Source: JAVKSL01 sp039583695
Lineage (GTDB): Bacteria; Actinomycetota; Acidimicrobiia; Acidimicrobiales; JAJPHD01
NCBI GenBank assembly: GCA_039583695.1
Contig: JAVKSL010000131.1
Location: forward strand, 1-6,090
Direction of reading: 5' to 3'
DNA length: 6,090 nucleotides
In this document: positions 5,333 through 6,090 of the stretch, one piece after another
How positions within the stretch are numbered: the stretch's first letter is position 1
Layout: each line of letters begins with the position of its first letter
Program-made: the position numbers and the translations under genes
The notes under the pieces: model-generated
What the model saw: the letters and a program-made list of their open reading frames with translations, nothing else
Database searches by the model: none
Told to the model about the DNA's origin: nothing

Positions 5333-5721
5333 AGCAACTCGGCGCGTGCGGGGCCGGCGGGGCGCAGGTAGCCGGTCTCGACGTACAGGGGCCGGTCGTC
5401 GAGAACGTGGCGGGTGCGCTGGGCGTAGGTGAGGAACGGTTTGCCGGTGTGGGTGAAGCCGCGGGTTTCGGTGTAGTCGAAGTCCTCGATGCTCGGGTAG
5501 CTCCCGTGACCGGTCCCGCGCCACTCGCCGAGCAGGCCGGCCAGCGGGGCGAGCTCGTGCAGCGGCGGAGCGGCGGTGCCCGGGCCGACTGTCTGAGCGG
5601 TGGCCGCGGGGTCGGTGGTCCCGTCGAGGACCTCGACGGCCACGGCGCGCCCGGACATAAAGAAGCCCAGTTCAGCGTAGGCAGCGCCCGCCCCCTGGCA
5701 GTAGAGGCGGGCGGCGCTCAC
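5332..5721 (-). pseudogene. Nitrobindin-like (THAP4/DUF1794) beta-barrel fragment with foreign N-terminus
   Basis: GTG 5721 overlaps the ArsR stop (GTGA). About residues 54-128 read LHELAPLAGLLGEWRGTGHG, SYPSIEDFDYTE, HTGKPFLTYAQRT and LYVETGYLRPAG. This is the front of a nitrobindin-type barrel, a small heme-binding fold acting on reactive nitrogen species, with the typical G-x-W-x-G-x-G motif (GEWRGTG). The second half of the barrel, which carries the heme-binding histidine, is gone; after about residue 130 the frame becomes Pro/Ser-rich nonsense antisense to good methyltransferase codons. The first 50 residues (SAARLYCQGAGAAYAELGFF and onward) do not belong to nitrobindins, which normally start close to LHxELAPLAG. 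They may be the start of another gene formerly following arsR. The region thus looks like a three-part chimera. Confidence 0.6.
5689..5708 (+). repeat. Direct repeat copy 1 (flanks the ArsR fragment)
   Basis: cgccccctggcagtagaggc. It recurs at 5925-5943 with one base missing. This copy lies within the first codons after the ArsR stop, coding for RLYCQGA on the minus strand. Weaker similarity continues a few bases on either side. Confidence 0.55.
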
Positions 5722-5915
5722 CGGGGCCGCCGGTCTTCGAGCAGGACCCTGGCGGCGTCGATGGCGGGGCGTAGCTCCTCGCTCGCCGCGCAGTAGAAGA
5801 TGTAGGCGCCGCGCCGCTCGGCGCGCACGAGGCCCCGGTCGCGAAGCACCCGTAGGTGGTGCGAGACCGTCGGCTGGCGCAGCCCGGTGGCCGCCACGAT
5901 CGACCCGATGCTTGC
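5718..5915 (-). pseudogene. ArsR-family winged-helix regulator, N-terminus missing
   Basis: Sixty-five codons open from just after an in-frame TAG (5918-5916) to TGA 5718. They include SIVAATGLRQPTVSHHLRVL, then RDRGLVRAERRGAYIFYCAA. This is the recognition helix and wing of ArsR/SmtB-type repressors, which release DNA when metal or another signal binds. About 40 residues that should precede (first helices and, in many members, metal-binding cysteines) are not in frame upstream. GTG 5897 could start a 59-residue remnant, but that would lack the front of the DNA-binding fold. ASIGSIVAATG is normally preceded by GE, so TAG may replace GAG, or a junction lies here. The stop overlaps the next start (GTGA), so this was the first cistron of the minus-strand operon and its likely autoregulator. 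Confidence 0.7.
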
Positions 5916-5924
5916 CTACGGGGC

Positions 5925-5943
5925 CGCCCCCTGGCGTAGAGGC
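5925..5943 (+). repeat. Direct repeat copy 2 (at the broken 5' end of ArsR)
   Basis: cgccccctggcgtagaggc. It is identical to copy 1 except for a missing A after ctggc. It lies seven bases beyond the in-frame TAG that cuts the ArsR gene short, so it is placed at the likely rearrangement point. Confidence 0.55.
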
Positions 5944-6090
5944 AGTGGCGCGGGGCCGTCTGACTGAGACCCGGCCAGTGTCTGAAGCACTTTTCGCTGA
6001 CCCTCGCCGGTTGGTTAGCCTGGATTTACGCTCAAAAAAATGAGGTCAATTCAGAGCCTCACCTGAGCACCCAGCCGGGTAAGGCCACAA
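5944..6090. other. No recognisable gene
   Basis: The base composition drops to a more AT-rich stretch around 6018-6055 with a run of seven A (from about 6034) and a small inverted repeat, TGAGG (6042-6046) with CCTCA (6058-6062). I see no convincing promoter boxes for the ArsR operon on the minus strand and no ORF. Confidence 0.3.

Noticed and set aside
4646..5371. Long plus-strand Gly/Glu/Val-rich ORF over the methyltransferase
   Set aside because: Typical antisense shadow of a GC-rich gene; the minus strand carries recognisable methyltransferase motifs.
5718..5943. ArsR fragment with flanking repeats as a mobile element or att-flanked insert
   Set aside because: No transposase or integrase, the repeats are direct and imperfect, and the segment between them is simply part of the operon.

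Overview
The window is high-GC DNA with strong G/C bias at third codon positions. Together with the protein families present (a TetR regulator, a cell-wall-binding repeat 2 protein, an SH3-type lipoprotein, a nitrobindin-like protein and a four-helix membrane protein of an actinobacterial type), this points to an actinobacterium (Actinomycetia or Acidimicrobiia grade). No ribosomal RNA, tRNA, CRISPR array, transposase or integrase is visible. The family names come from recognising sequence patterns, not from a search.

Layout. Left part: the end of a TetR-type regulator (3-329, + strand) overlaps by ATGA the start of an NAD(P)-binding short-chain reductase. That reductase breaks off after its first strand-loop and runs into a piece of a small toxin-like protein (326-543). 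Then come three minus-strand units: an intact SH3-domain lipoprotein (1602-709), a 3' scrap of a class II aminoacyl-tRNA synthetase (1893-1741), and a cell-wall-binding repeat protein split over several reading frames (2456-1931). Middle: a plus-strand set with a small two-cysteine protein (2581-2973), a 43-codon ORF with a good Shine-Dalgarno (2960-3091), and a four-helix membrane protein (3171-3989, coding signal from about 3090). A weak hypothetical ORF (3989-4300) follows.

Right part: a minus-strand run read from about 5915 down to 4425. It holds the C-terminal part of an ArsR-type regulator, a nitrobindin-like piece fused out of frame to the C-terminal part of a SAM methyltransferase, a Cys-containing helical small protein of about 94 codons, and a 65-residue peptide with a clear ribosome-binding site and a C-terminal CxxxxCxC motif. 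The junctions ArsR/nitrobindin (GTGA), methyltransferase/94-codon gene (ATGA) and 94-codon gene/peptide (ATGA) are stop-start overlaps, so this was built as one translationally coupled operon. The peptide looks like a leader-core precursor and is the best candidate here for something undescribed.

The main oddity is how many genes are broken. At least six reading frames are truncated, fused or shifted by one base, while the lipoprotein, the two-cysteine protein and the peptide read cleanly. Either this is a decaying accessory region or the assembly carries single-base errors. The truncations and fusions (reductase/toxin, nitrobindin/methyltransferase, synthetase scrap) cannot be explained by base-calling errors alone.
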